Below are positions 11,176-22,805 of a stretch of DNA of 60,000 bases, one piece after another. This DNA comes from Diphasiastrum complanatum (lineage: Eukaryota > Streptophyta > Lycopodiopsida > Lycopodiales > Lycopodiaceae), in assembly GCA_029204225.1 (NCBI GenBank), contig CM055100.1, forward strand, positions 8,882,713 through 8,942,712, written 5' to 3'. The translations under genes were made by a program, and so were the position numbers. Within the stretch, counting starts at the first letter, position 1, and each line of letters starts with the position of its first letter. Under the pieces are notes generated by a model. The model was not told where the DNA came from, made no database searches, and saw only the letters and a program-made list of their open reading frames with translations.

Positions 11176-12391
11176 AGTGGGAGCAGTCTGGATCTTAAGG
11201 ATCTGATCAATCTGATTGGCCAGAAGTGAACTTTAGGCCTTTTACGATGGTTTTTCCTTGATAACTTCTTACTCCTTGCACTGATTGACCTAAGATTTTG
11301 ACAGTAGCTAGATCTAGTGCAGATCTGCCCACTGATCTAGTCTGCGAGGGTTCTGCTTTAGCTATTTTTGCAGATAAAAAACTTGATATCTCTCATATCT
11401 TTGGGAAGTAACTCTCTCATGGATCATAGTAGCTGGATATGGGTCAGATCTCACTATGGAATTCTCTGCGAGAGTTAACTATCGCACTAAGTGAAAATTT
11501 TACTGTATGTGAGGGTTCAGAACCACTATTTTGGCTTGATCTTCACCAAATCTCAAATTTAACTCTCGCAAGCTTTATCATTGATGGAAATTATCAATCT
11601 GAATTGATTGAGAGGGTTTGCGAGAGTTCTTACTAGAAGGATTTGCTGGATCTTCACTTTTTAGTGATTTTTTAGCAATTAAACCCAATTTTTTGCTCAC
11701 TAGAATCAAACTAGCTCTCGCAGTCTTTTCTGTGTCCTTGTCTCACTGAGATAGAACTTCAAAATCTTCTGCAAGAGATTTTGCCCACTGGAACTGAAAA
11801 TTTTGGTGTTTGCGAGGGTTCTTTGATATTTTCCCGTCTTTTTTTCACTGGGAACTCTCGCACAGGCATTCAAACATCAAACTAACTCTCGCAAGTTTCT
11901 CTGTGTCCTGGTCTCACTGAGATGGAACTTTAGACGGGTCTGCAAGAATTCTGGTGAAGATTTGAATTTTTTTGGATTTTTTTGAATTTTTTTATGATTT
12001 TTCTCTGATTTTTGCAATCTGCTTGAAACTAACTCTCGCAGGCTTCTATGCAGGTCTGGGACAGTACCCTGGAGCTGCTGCCAGTCATGCAAGGCTTAAT
12101 TCACACTGGTTTTGGAGATATTAAAATCTAATGAGATTTTAGGCTCTTTTTTCCTCCAAAATGCAGATTGGTGTGTTTTTTGGATTTTTTGACTGGTTGG
12201 TTTGGGTTTCAAGCCCTTAGAGGCCGTTCAGAGCCTCCTCTACCCTCTCACACCTCCTCCGCTAGCTGTGAACAGTCCAAACACAAAAAATTATAGAAAA
12301 CTAACTCTAAGCTCCCAAAAATCTACCTAAAACTACTCTAAAAAGCAAGAAAAATAGATGAAATTCAACTACACTAGTTAGTGGAAACCTA
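11176..12391 (-). other. Gypsy leader with iterated AACTCTCGCA motif
   Basis: This is the untranslated leader between primer site and gag. It carries AACTCTCGCA or close variants (one or two changes) nine times in both orientations: near 11,467, 11,561, 11,619, 11,711, 11,811, 11,852, 11,884 and 12,031, plus a weaker GTGAGGGTTC near 11,506. Poly-T tracts separate them. No coding frame is supported. Confidence 0.65.
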
Positions 12392-12410
12392 TCCCCGACA
12401 ACGGCGCCAC
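12392..12410 (-). other. Gypsy primer binding site
   Basis: On the minus strand this reads TGGCGCCGTTGTCGGGGAT, one base inside the LTR end. It is the form of primer site many plant Ty3/gypsy elements use, usually assigned to tRNA-Asp. It fixes the element's orientation as minus. Confidence 0.85.
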
Positions 12411-12411
12411 T

Positions 12412-13219
12412 GTAGGGTCGAAGATCTTGTGTAGTATAGCCCTCCCGCCTATCAACAAGGGTTAGTTCACTGGATAGACACCTAACTATGCATAAATGCT
12501 ATTTTTAGTTAGTTTTCTACTTTTTGTCTAACTCTACCTCCCCTAACACTACTCACACTAACTCTACTCCCCTAATTAACTTAATCATGATTGTTGGTGA
12601 AGAGAAAGGATAGAATAGAAGAAGGAAAAGAGAGAAAGAGAGAGAGAGATGAGATGGAGGTTAGCTCAAATGCTCAATTTCATTGCTTATGGAAAAACCT
12701 TAACTAGCATAAACAAAAAGCATGGGAAATGGAAATAACAAGCAAACCACAACAATAGCATAAGCAAGAGTGATTAGCAAATGAGGATGCTTGAGCTCTC
12801 AAAATGATAGAGTCTCCTCCTCTCTATTAAGCATGCAAGTAGAGTACAAATGGTGCCTGTATATAAAATGGGGAAGGCCCTTGCCCCAAAATCCTATTGG
12901 CTAATATTTACATTGACCCTATCCATTCATCTTGGACCCAACTTGATCCAAGGGTCTACAAAAGGTACATTGAAATTCACAAGATTTATGTGAGTCCCAA
13001 TTTGGACCCAACTCTAAAAAGTAATCTCTAAGTTTAAAAATGACTGTGGGCCTCTAGTTTTATTTTAATTCAAAGGTCCAAATCTATTTTATTTTATTTA
13101 TAACTTAAGCTTGCGTGCTCATTGGGCCATGGGCTTATGCGCACAGGATGCCATGCCCTTGCAACACATTTTATTAGTTGATTTTATTTATTTACGATTT
13201 GTTGGGAATACCCCCAGCA
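12412..13219 (-). mobile_element. Gypsy 5' LTR (808 bp)
   Basis: On the minus strand it starts TGCTGGGGGTATTCCC at 13,219 and ends CGACCCTACA at 12,412, next to the primer site. A diverged inverted copy at 46,640-47,225 shares AAGCCCAT.GCCCAATGAGCA and the GATGAGATGGAGGTTAGCTC block. Inside are a GA-rich tract near 12,600-12,650 and a TATA-like TATATAAAAT near 12,861. The 3' LTR of this element is absent from the window. Confidence 0.75.
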
Positions 13220-13224
13220 ATGAT

Positions 13225-13544
13225 ATTGCTCAAACATGAGATAGATCAAGTACAGTAAACTTAAACAACAATTAATTGTCAATATTACGCCAATATGCAT
13301 ATTAGACTTAGAGATAAACTTTATGAAAGTTATTTTAGTCAAAATTCATTTAAACTACCACTTTTGGAAAGTCTGGAAAAGTTATTAGGTCAAATTTGGA
13401 CACATTCAAATTTGAATGTTAGATGCATTGAATCTAGTCATATTGTTGATAGGGTTTTAGGTCTAGAAAGTTCTTGAAGGGAAACCAAAGTCCAAATGAG
13501 ACATGGATATGCTATATATAGTTGTACACACATGAGAAGAGGCA

Positions 13545-13600
<56 letters not shown>

Positions 13601-13765
13601 CATGGTTATACATGAGTTCTCTTGGGTTCATCTATCCATTGGTGCACTATCTTGATGATATCTTGCAATCTTGTGTGTAGAATGCTCATATTTTGCTATT
13701 TTTGGATCCACACATGGAAAATATAGTAGGGTACTGTGATGCTGATTTTTCTACATTGGCAATGA
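13225..13765 (+). mobile_element. Copia-like LTR with TATA box and CT microsatellite
   Basis: It matches the reverse complement of 42,690-43,330, sharing CATATTAGACTTAGAG, TCATCTATCCATTGGTGCAC and TTTTTCTACATTGGCAA. A TATA box (GCTATATATAG, 13,511-13,521) lies about 30 bp upstream of a CT repeat. The order suggests U3, TATA, then transcribed R/U5 on the plus strand. Bases 13,766-13,800 still match internal sequence (TTTCTAACCAAAGATCA) of the second copy. Confidence 0.6.
13548..13598. repeat. (CT)n microsatellite
   Basis: About 25 perfect CT dinucleotides lie just downstream of the TATA box of the surrounding LTR. A pure dinucleotide run of this length is likely to be length-polymorphic. Confidence 0.97.
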
Positions 13766-13799
13766 TGTTGATTGAGTTGTCTTTCTAACCAAAGATCAA

Positions 13800-16700
13800 G
13801 GGACACATCCCTATGACGACAGACCGTGAGTGAGTTGAAGAACACCACTCTTGCTTGGCCACAATATACCTAGATTGCATTTTCAGGATTTGGTGCTGAA
13901 GGGAGTTCAAGGATTGTACAACTTGTGTGGTATCTAACTCAGGAGGATGGGATGGTGAAGACAGTACTTCACCTGAGGGCATCGTGGGGTCCATGCGCAC
14001 TATTTCAAGAATAAAATGGCAAGATTTTGGTTACAATTTGGCTTCAGGAAACTTGAGAGCTCTACTTAAGGGGACTAAGCCAAGACAAACTTCTCAATGA
14101 TGAGAGTGGAGCCTTTATTCCCCACCCACATCCTTTTCTTTCCCTTTTGGCCTTGCAGGGTGGTGGGCCTTATGGGTGCCACCTAGCAAGCACATGGCCC
14201 CAAAAATAAGTGGCGACCCTTATGGGGACCACGTACCCTCAATTCACATGGCCACCACCCTCCCAATACCATCTCACCCAAGGATCACTTGGGTCACACC
14301 CCACAAACACCTTTGTTCACCTCCCTTTTGTCATGGCCTTATGGCCCCAAAAAACTTCTAGAACTTCCCTAAGACTCATCCTTAGGCTTGGGAGGAGGAG
14401 AAAATACAATTGTACATTCATGAGGAGGAGGTGTAGAAAAACAGTTCAATTTTTCTCCCAAAAAGTGGTGAGAATGCTTCTGTTGTAAAATTTCTTTGTG
14501 ATTGCAGGTGGCAATGGAGAAAGAGGATGGAAGAGGCCCAAGAGGAGGCTATGGGAAGTGGAGAGCTAACCCCCACAAGCCTGTACTTGCTGAAAGTACA
14601 ACCTACAGGTATACCTCTTCCAATCCCTCCCCCTCTTTCTTTACATTTCTTGGAGATGGATCTAGACATCAAGTGAACGGTATTGGTTCACTATGGCTCA
14701 ACACCAACGACAAAGACAGAAGACTCGAAGATGTTCAGCTTTAATTTTTTGATTTAAGGAAAAACTCAAGTTATAAGATCTATTACGAAACTTAAGCTTC
14801 AACTTTTATTTTTCTAAGTTTGATTATATATAAAAGCTTAGATTTAGAAGAGTTTAAAACTTTTTAACAATTTTTTTTGAAGTTTTATAACTTTGCAAGG
14901 TAACCTGTTACATGCCATTATGGGTACGTAATAGCTCCCCACTACCTCGAGAGTTGCAGGCCTCACCTCCTAGTATTCCACTCATTATATGAGATTCCTA
15001 TGTTTTGAGGCTTGCATCATGCTCTCACAAGCCTTTCAATCTTGCATATAGTTCAATGCTTCATTGTTCTCTCAATTTCATTGAGTGTATTTTTGTTGTT
15101 GGGATTGGACCCCACAAGATTCGCAATTATTGATGCTCGGTTGGAGAAAGAGAGAAAGGGAGATGGAACCATAAATTGTCCCCTTACCAACTTCACATGT
15201 GAAACGAAAGGGAAACATCTATGTGAGGTAGTTGTCCTTCGCAGACTCATGACACTCTTATATGTAAACCTCTTACTTAATAATCATGTCTAGTTTTGTT
15301 GTACGAAGTTGTTTGGTTGTATTTTTCAACTCCAAAAGTAGGAATCTAAAAACATGGAGCCCTCTTCAATGCAACCTAAAAATTATGTACTATAATGACG
15401 TCATGTGAGTCACACTTACTTTTGAATTGAGTTTTTGTGAGACATATAAGTTGGATAATGTGAGCTTGTTGGCACAATATAAAATAATGGATCTCATCTA
15501 CTGTCTCCATGAGAAATCCATTACAGCACTCATTAGTCAATTTTATAATGTCTGGGCATAAAAATTGTGGCTGAACGCACACATAATAGCACTAGTGAGA
15601 AAATATTCTTGGAGATTACCTCTAATGTCTTGTGTTTTTTTAAGGCTGTCAGTTTATATCAAATGTTGCCTTCAAACCATGCAACTCAAGATTAATGCTT
15701 ACCAAAATCCTTTTGAGTACTTTTTTTGTTGATGAATATTGCATTCATAAATGGCTTAGGTTCTCACTAGGGGAAGCTTGGATAGGACGGTATTCTCATA
15801 ATGGCTTGAGAAGAACATTAAGCCCATGTAAGTATGAGGAGAGAGAAACGTCGATGATCCAAGGTAAGCGGCTTTATGCCCATATACTTAACAAATAATA
15901 AATGAATCTTTTACGTTCTTTGACAAGTATGGTATTTGTAATCCAAGATAGGTCATATATATCAGTTGTTAATGCAGTAGTATTTGTGTCAACTGAGCCA
16001 TCTAATCACATGGGCGTAAAATCTTATAAATGTAGTTTTTGAATTCGGGCATCCGTAGTTGAAGGCATACGAAAACATGAATGGTCCTTTATGGTGGACC
16101 ATGGGAATTTACCAAGCCGTACGCAATGACTAGAAAGGTTAGTCCATTGTCCTTGAAATATTACAGAATTTTCATTCCAGGTGCATGAATCCAGTCTATA
16201 GTCTATAGACTATCACATGAGATTACAATGTCCATGATGATGTAGGTCCACGGAAAGACTTTAGAGGCTCATTCAACCTTCAACGTTTAACTGTATCCAG
16301 GATTCCAGGTTCATCTTTGCCTCATGCTCTTCTAGCATGAAAGGTCTAATTCAATAATTTAGACTTTTTGAACCTTGGATAGTTTGGACTTGTGTCTTCA
16401 CAAAATGTTTCCTAGTTTTCAGAGAGTGACCAGATCTTGGGACTAAAGAAACTTTGGATGACTAATTCCACCACCATTGCATGTCTTCACAAAATGACTC
16501 ACTTCCCTTGTAACTTATCGTACCAGATTTGAAATGGCCTCTTCCAATCTCCGGCCTTGGTTTGCAAAGGAATATGATGTGTTCACCTATCTCTGTTCAC
16601 CTATTGGTCAATAAAGTTTGTTAACCTTGAATGAGTGCTTTGCATTTTAGAGACATACTTTAGTGGGGAGGAGGGAGTCATGTATCCACCTTGGGAGGTC

Positions 16701-19071
16701 AAAAACCCAAGGATGCTAATGTACCCAGACGAAGAGCTCAAGAGAAGCCCTAGGGCTTGGGCCTTGCCCGACGTAATGACACAAGGATTCTTTTCTGTGG
16801 AATTTTTCTTTTGCACATTATTATGATTTTAACATTTGGCGCAGAACATTTTTTGAATTTTTTTACACATTTTTTTGTCACAAATTTTTCGGATGGAAAT
16901 GCATGTGGACATTCAATGACAAGCTACCACATGACACATGCAGTGTCATCCATGCACATTTCGGCATAATGTGTTATGTGCCATGTGGCAACCCATCATT
17001 GGTTGTCCACATGCACATTCAATCAAAATTTTCATGTGCTCTACAACAATATTTTTATTAGCTATTCACTTGTGGGCCATTTTGTTGTCTAAAGTCATTA
17101 AGGTTGATACAGATGGGATGAACTCATGTAATTGCATAGTATAAAATGGCTAGACAAGCCTTCTTAACTTCATAGCACATTGGGACAATCTATCTTTTGT
17201 GACCTATGAAATTTGTGATTCAGGCTTGAGTGTTTCCAACTTGATAAAAGAGTGATTGATATGATGACGGCCTCTTGGCACAACCACGTGATCCATTTTT
17301 TGTTTGCAAAATAACTGATTGAGCTTTCTGAAGTTCATAGAGAGTGATGCATCGTGTGAGTTATAATTTGACATTGCACCTTTCCACCAACTCATCATGA
17401 TAAAGCTAATTAAAACCTAACCACGCACAATCAACATGCAATTTCATTTTTGAGATTGAGCCTAAGTACCCACAATTGACATGAAATTTCATGCAAGGGG
17501 TTATACATGTCATTGCTCCTTAATTTATATGCACTATTTTATGGTTCTTAACCTTGTCATGATTATGGCCAAGGACCAAAATTTAAAAGCCCTACCATAA
17601 ACATAATGACTTGTGCTAAGCTTTGCTTTGTATTTAGAAGGCACCTCCAAAAAAAGTTCATGAAAATTTAGCACCAGAATTTTTTTCGAGCCTTCTCCAA
17701 AATCACGAGTCAAGGTGCCAACTTTTCTCGTTGATCTCTTTCCTCTTAATTTATTTGGCTATCTTTTCATGTGGCAACAAATGGACAAGTAGTAAAAACC
17801 TAGATTGGATTATTTGAGTAATCAATAAAGCACTTAGATTGTGCTAAATGGCAAATGTTGTTGATGTATTTTCGTGAGAAATTGTCACTTCCAAGGTATC
17901 TTATTTTAGTAACATAGAATTCATGAGAGCTCCTTGTAGTCTACCAAAATTGTATTTGGGACATTGCCTTTGATTAAATTTCATTAATTGATTTTTGTTT
18001 TGTGAAATCAAAGCTACACAATTCTAAAAGGCTTAGCACCTATGAAACTCAAATCATAGAATTTAAAACATCTCCAAAAGATTTAAGTCTTCCAAACTTA
18101 ATTTTCAAGTTTGGGACACTTTGTAGAAATATCGTCTTTCTTTGAAAGGCATAAAAGGTTTTACATGCATTGCAACTTGCAAATGCTAACTGTGCTTCAC
18201 ACTATTGTGATTAGAAGGGCTTCTTTTTTTAACCCTACGCGAGCCTAATATCAATTAAGCATTGGTATTTTTCCTCTGAGTTCAATTATGTTTTTGGGTT
18301 AATTCTTTTGGTAGATAATAGAGTTTGCTTTTCTTGCAAATATGTGGAGAGGTGTTAGTTTTCTATAAATTGAATGAGTTGAATGTGAATTCAGGCTCTT
18401 TCGTAGTAAGAATTCTTTTTCCAGATAACGATGATAATCTTGTTGTTGCCTAGGAAGGTCCAATGGTTGTTGTTATTATTTATGTTGAAGTAAAGTTTGC
18501 AACCAATGCCCAAGTTCGAGGCCATACTTGGTATAGTTTTTGAAATTTTTTAATCATGCTCAATTGTTTGATGAGAGTGGAGCCTTGCCTTGCGCTCTTA
18601 GTCTCAAATCAAGATTACTCTCACAAGCTCCCAAGTATCCTTCTCCCTTAAATGTGGTTGTTCCAACCAGGATCTCTAAGAAATCTCAGGTGACCATCCG
18701 CTCCCGATTCATATGATTGTTGTTAAAATGTTTTTTTGGCCTTCCCATGCAAAGCGAAGACTATGCTCAAGTTGGTCAAGGAATTTTGTCAAAAAGATAT
18801 TGTTAAAGGAGGCCATCAATTTTTTAAAATATATTTTAGTGAATCGATGGCATTCCTTAGTCTTTAATATGTATAGTTTTTATATGCAAAAAAATCTTAA
18901 CGCTTAAGATTGTTACAACAATATATGCCAAGGATGGCATTTTGTTATTGATCAATTTCTCATTGGGATCATTCCAACAATAGTCACTAATGATGGCCCC
19001 ATAGTGTGGGCTGGGAGGAGAGATATCTTCGTGGGAAGAGCTTTCCAACCAGCTAACACTTCGCAATCTGC
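13800..19071. other. About 5 kb without a recognisable gene
   Basis: I find no transposon domain, RNA gene or convincing exon on either strand. Frames such as 14,210-14,488, 15,012-15,293 and 16,601-16,826 overlap in several frames and show no family motifs. The base composition is the same as in the neighbouring dead transposon sequence, so this is most likely old decayed repeat sequence. Confidence 0.4.
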
Positions 19072-19557
19072 TTAAGAGAGGAAGACCAAAGCTAGAAGGA
19101 GTTTTACGGAAAGTAAAAGAAGAAGAGCAAGAAGATGTTTTATTGTAAGCAACTGTCTAAAAACCAGGAGAAGGGGGGCACAAGTGACACTCGCACATGA
19201 GCACTGAGAAAGACTAAGGCAAGACTTGCAGAAAGGATACATTGAATCAAAGTGAACAAGTTGCTCAATGTAAACATCACTGTCATAAATACTAACCAGA
19301 GAAGGAAAATTGTCTACTAGCTTCCAAAGGATGCAAGCTTCAATGTGAGGTGAGAAATGAGAATCAAAATCATTAACAATGTCTAAATCTTTACCAAGGC
19401 TAGAAAGCAGACCAAAAAAAAGACATTTGAGCCTAGTAGGAAAGAAGAGGAGAGAAAAGTGGACATGAAGAAAAACAGATTCAACATTCCGTAGGCAGAA
19501 GTCCTTACTGTACTTGAGAGGAAAGGAGAATATCCCAGACATCTGCGCTAGAACCAA
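19072..19557 (-). pseudogene. Possible LINE ORF1-like fragment
   Basis: A 161-codon minus-strand frame has the pattern RLKCLFFGLLSSLGKDLDIV, VSIYDSDVYIEQLVHFDSM, then FCKSCLSLSQCSC, a Cys-rich knuckle-like end. This order, with a small alpha/beta domain followed by a short zinc-binding motif, resembles the DUF4283/zinc-knuckle part of plant LINE ORF1 proteins. The C-terminal Leu-rich tail looks out of frame. It could equally be a chance long frame. Confidence 0.35.
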
Positions 19558-20199
19558 AATGGAAAAAAAAAATTATGTCTTAGTGAACCTATGTCAAGAA
19601 AGAGTTTGGAATGAGGGATTATGAAAAAGGTTAGCAAACTCTTTGATAAAAGAAAGATTAAGAGTTTCGAAAAGGATGATTATGAAAGAATCAAACCGTT
19701 GGGAGAGAGGGAGGAAGAATAAATGACGAACACGAACGAGAAACGAACTCGAACAAAAAATGTTCGTGCGCAGTGGAATAAGTTAAATGACTCTCTCCCT
19801 AAGCATGACTATGCCTATCAGAATGAACAGAACTTTAGTGATAGAAATCACAGTCATTCTAGATTACGTAGCCAAACATTTAAATGGATGAAGTGCTAGA
19901 TGAATAATTTGTCGTGAATTGCAAGACAATTATCTATTGTGAGTGATTTGCGATGAGCTAGACTGTGCTCGACTGATAATTAGTCATGAATTATTCGTAA
20001 AAGACAAGACTAAAAGTTAATCGTCTATTACCAGAAAGTGCAACAAGAAAGATCAGACAGAATAAAGAATAAGCATAGCAATATTGACAGATCTAAAATG
20101 CTGAACAAATGAACTGTGTCAGATTATGTATATCAAGTATACAAGTCAATAATGCGGTAGAGCACAAGACTGTAGCGGACGAAACCGCGTGCCCTACAA

Positions 20200-20734
20200 A
20201 GCTTATTTTTGTCTATAATGAGGAATAAAAACCTCCTTCACTTGTTCTAGACTTATCTTGCTTCATCATAATTCATCATCATAGACGCAGATGGTATGTA
20301 ATATATATACATAATATTATAGGTGTGCAGATGCGAAAGTACAGAGTGGATGTGCTATCTGTAGGAGATCGTGGGTGGCTACAATCGTTGTCCAATCTAT
20401 TAGCGCAACTGCATGGGGTGAGTGTGAAAAGGGTGCGACGTCAGCCAGTATTGAAGTGAAAGTTGGTGATGACGCAAAAGTGTGTCACTCTTACGAATGG
20501 CCTTAGGATAAGATTTACAGGGTGCCTTATTTGTTAGGGCACCTTTGGCATTCAGTAAGGTAGTGTCCCTTTTTCACTTGTCACCATGACCTGTGTAAGA
20601 ACATAGTGTCACGATTCATTCGTCTGTGCAAATTTGCATGTAAAAAATGCAGACTGCGTGACAGAAAAATATGCAGCATGAATGAAAGCAGATTAAAATT
20701 GGGATTTAGGAGAGTAGGAGGAGTAAATCCAACA
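20200..20734 (-). mobile_element. Copia 3' LTR, partial, left end not fixed
   Basis: The minus strand begins TGTTGGATTTACTCC at 20,734, directly after the polypurine tract TTTAGGGGGG (20,735-20,744). Copia RNase H lies on the other side in the same orientation. The LTR's far end could not be found; unexplained AT-rich sequence continues left to 19,560. Confidence 0.55.
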
Positions 20735-20744
20735 CCCCCCTAAA

Positions 20745-21505
20745 TCTGGATCCGTGAATATCTTGATCTTCAGACTTAGCAATCCACAAAATCTGTTGTG
20801 TGCATCGAAAAAATGTCTGCAACCATGTCCTGTGTTCTGCAGTACATTAAGCTCACCTCTTTGTCGAGAACCTTGCCCCTAATGTAGTGATATCTTATCT
20901 CAATGTGCTTACTCCTAGAATGAAATCTAGGGTTGGCCGATAAGGTAATAGCACTTTGGTTATCACAAAACAAAATTGTAGGGCTGTACTAATACAGATT
21001 GATGTTTGACAGCAAATTTCTCAACCAAAACGCTTTCTTAATAGATTGAGAAGCAGCAATATATTCTGCTTCAATAGAAGAAAGTGCGATAGAGGTTTGC
21101 TTATGACTGTCTTACAAAATAGGACCGCCATTGAAGAGGAATGTAAATCCTATGATGGTCTGCATCTCCTCCCCAGTTTGCATCAGAATATTCACTGAGC
21201 TGATGAAGATTGTCGTTGCTGACATCTCCATAGCAGATGCACTGGTCCATGGTAGCTCAAATATATCTCATGACTCGAATAAGACCCTTCCAATGGGTAA
21301 TTCCATGTATTGGCTGAGTGAGCTGATAGCAAAAGAGATATCTGGCCTTGTACAGACCATTGCGTACATGAGAGATCTGAGTATCGATCGATATGGGTAT
21401 TCTCTCATCTGCTCCTCTTCCTGCTTTGTCTGGGGACATTGGTCCTTTGACAAATGTAGGCCTGGATCCATTGGTGAGTGAGCTAATTTACAATTCATCA
21501 AATTT
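20745..21505 (-). pseudogene. Copia RNase H fragment
   Basis: Minus-strand frames give the RT/RNase H end of copia pol. CKLAHSPMDPGLHL, YPYRSILRSLMYAMVCTRPD and ISFAISSLSQYM lie at 21,501-21,268. MFCDNQSAITLSANPRFHSR and SKHIEIRYHYIRGKVLDKEV lie at 20,973-20,776. The stretch between carries the EAEYIAA region with stops. The upstream RT, integrase and gag are gone. The fragment ends abruptly at about 21,505, where element A begins. Confidence 0.85.
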
Positions 21506-21547
21506 TATATTGATGTAACTAATCAAAACTATTGTTTGCAGCACATC

Positions 21548-22791
21548 TGTAGCGCAGGCATCCCAAAGGGAGCCGGGAACCACGACTTAGCTTCCCAGCC
21601 TTCAACTCTTGCCATCCGAACCCACTTGACATACAAGCAGCCAACTCGCCAACAACGATCAGACTTAACCAACTTGAAGTTCCGAGGACCAACATTGAGA
21701 TCCAACCTGGCGCCATGCCAGATCGGGGGTCCCGATGTGGGTGACTTCCCTCCAAGCAAGCCGCCCGACATACATCAAACTTAACCAACTCGAAGCTTCG
21801 TTATAAACGAGTAACATCCGTTCCAAGCAAGCGGTCTGACTTACATCAGACTTAACCAACTGAAAGCTTCGTCACGAGCGCTGGAAGCCAACCTGGCGCC
21901 ACGCCAGACTGGACAGCCATAAACAGGTAACATCCACCCAAGCAAGCCATCCAACTCAGCCGACAGGTTAGAGCCCGTTCCCCAAGAGCTTAGCCCATTC
22001 ACGTTCATGCAAGGAACACTCAGAACCACAAGCCGCGACAGATATGGAAACAACCAGTTCTTGGACCAAATGGTCCCGACAGCATACCGCTGGCGCCACG
22101 GACCGAATGGTCCCGACGGCATACCGCTGGCGTCCCGGGATACGACCCTCAGCTATGTGCCAAGTTAAAAATTTTGAAAGCGGCCTTACAATTGGCGCTT
22201 TTACCGAACACTGAAACCAGAAGGTAATCAGAGTCAGTTTGAGGAAAATCTCACTTTATTGATAAATCTGAGAAGGTTACATTTCAAGTGTGTGACCGAC
22301 CCTAGTCTCCGGGGCACTAGCATGCCAAGGCGAGAGCCATGACAACATTCCAGCAAGGGAGGCTGAGACTTGGTTGGAGCTCGCCATGAGTCGCAACCCG
22401 CACTCCCCTATAGTATTGGTGTGATTCGGCACCCCCCCTCATACCAAGTACTCTACCCAAGCTGGTAAAGCACGTTTTTCTCTCTCTAGGATTTTCTCTT
22501 TCTAGAAAGTCATTTTCTCTCTCTAGATTTTATTGATCCCCAGGCTTCCTTTAATCATGCCTAGATCGTGTGAGGTGATTGCACATCGATCTGAGCTCTC
22601 TGGACTTCGCTAGAACCGATCAAAGATTTTCAGCCATAGGAACTTGGCGCCGGTTGGATTCTGGTCACAGTGGCGCCGGGAGCAGCGCCGGCGCCGTTGG
22701 CGCCGGGAGCAGCAGTGGCGCTGCTGGCGCCGGGGACATAGCTGGCGCCGATGGCGCCGCAAGTAAAGCTTGTAAAGGTAGCTTTACAACA
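21548..22791 (-). repeat. 3' LTR (1,244 bp) of the non-autonomous element
   Basis: On the minus strand it starts TGTTGTAAAGCTACC and ends GCGCTACA. The U3 end (22,645-22,760 on plus) has about seven GGCGCC palindromes. A poly(A) signal AATAAAG reads on the minus strand near 22,255. Diverged internal repeats include a phrase ending AACTTAACCAACT and its variants (three copies, 21,658-21,862) and a 39-bp duplication with GGTCCCGAC.GCATACCGCT near 22,062-22,135. Confidence 0.95.
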
Positions 22792-22805
22792 TCCACCCCA
22801 CCTTT
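22792..22805 (-). other. Polypurine tract of the non-autonomous element
   Basis: The minus strand reads AAAGGTGGGGTGGA immediately upstream of the LTR start TGTTG. This is the expected plus-strand primer position and supports minus orientation. Confidence 0.85.

Noticed and set aside
10875-11198. Plus-strand frame over the gypsy gag
   Set aside because: It is the antisense shadow of the minus-strand Gag, which has recognisable domains.
13800-19071. tRNA or small RNA genes in the gene-poor stretch
   Set aside because: No cloverleaf-forming sequence with A and B box motifs could be supported by eye.
21519-22122. Frames inside the LTRs at 21.5 and 25.0 kb that appear as repeated proteins
   Set aside because: They are identical only because the LTRs are near-identical; there are no domains, several frames overlap, and the sequence is regulatory LTR.
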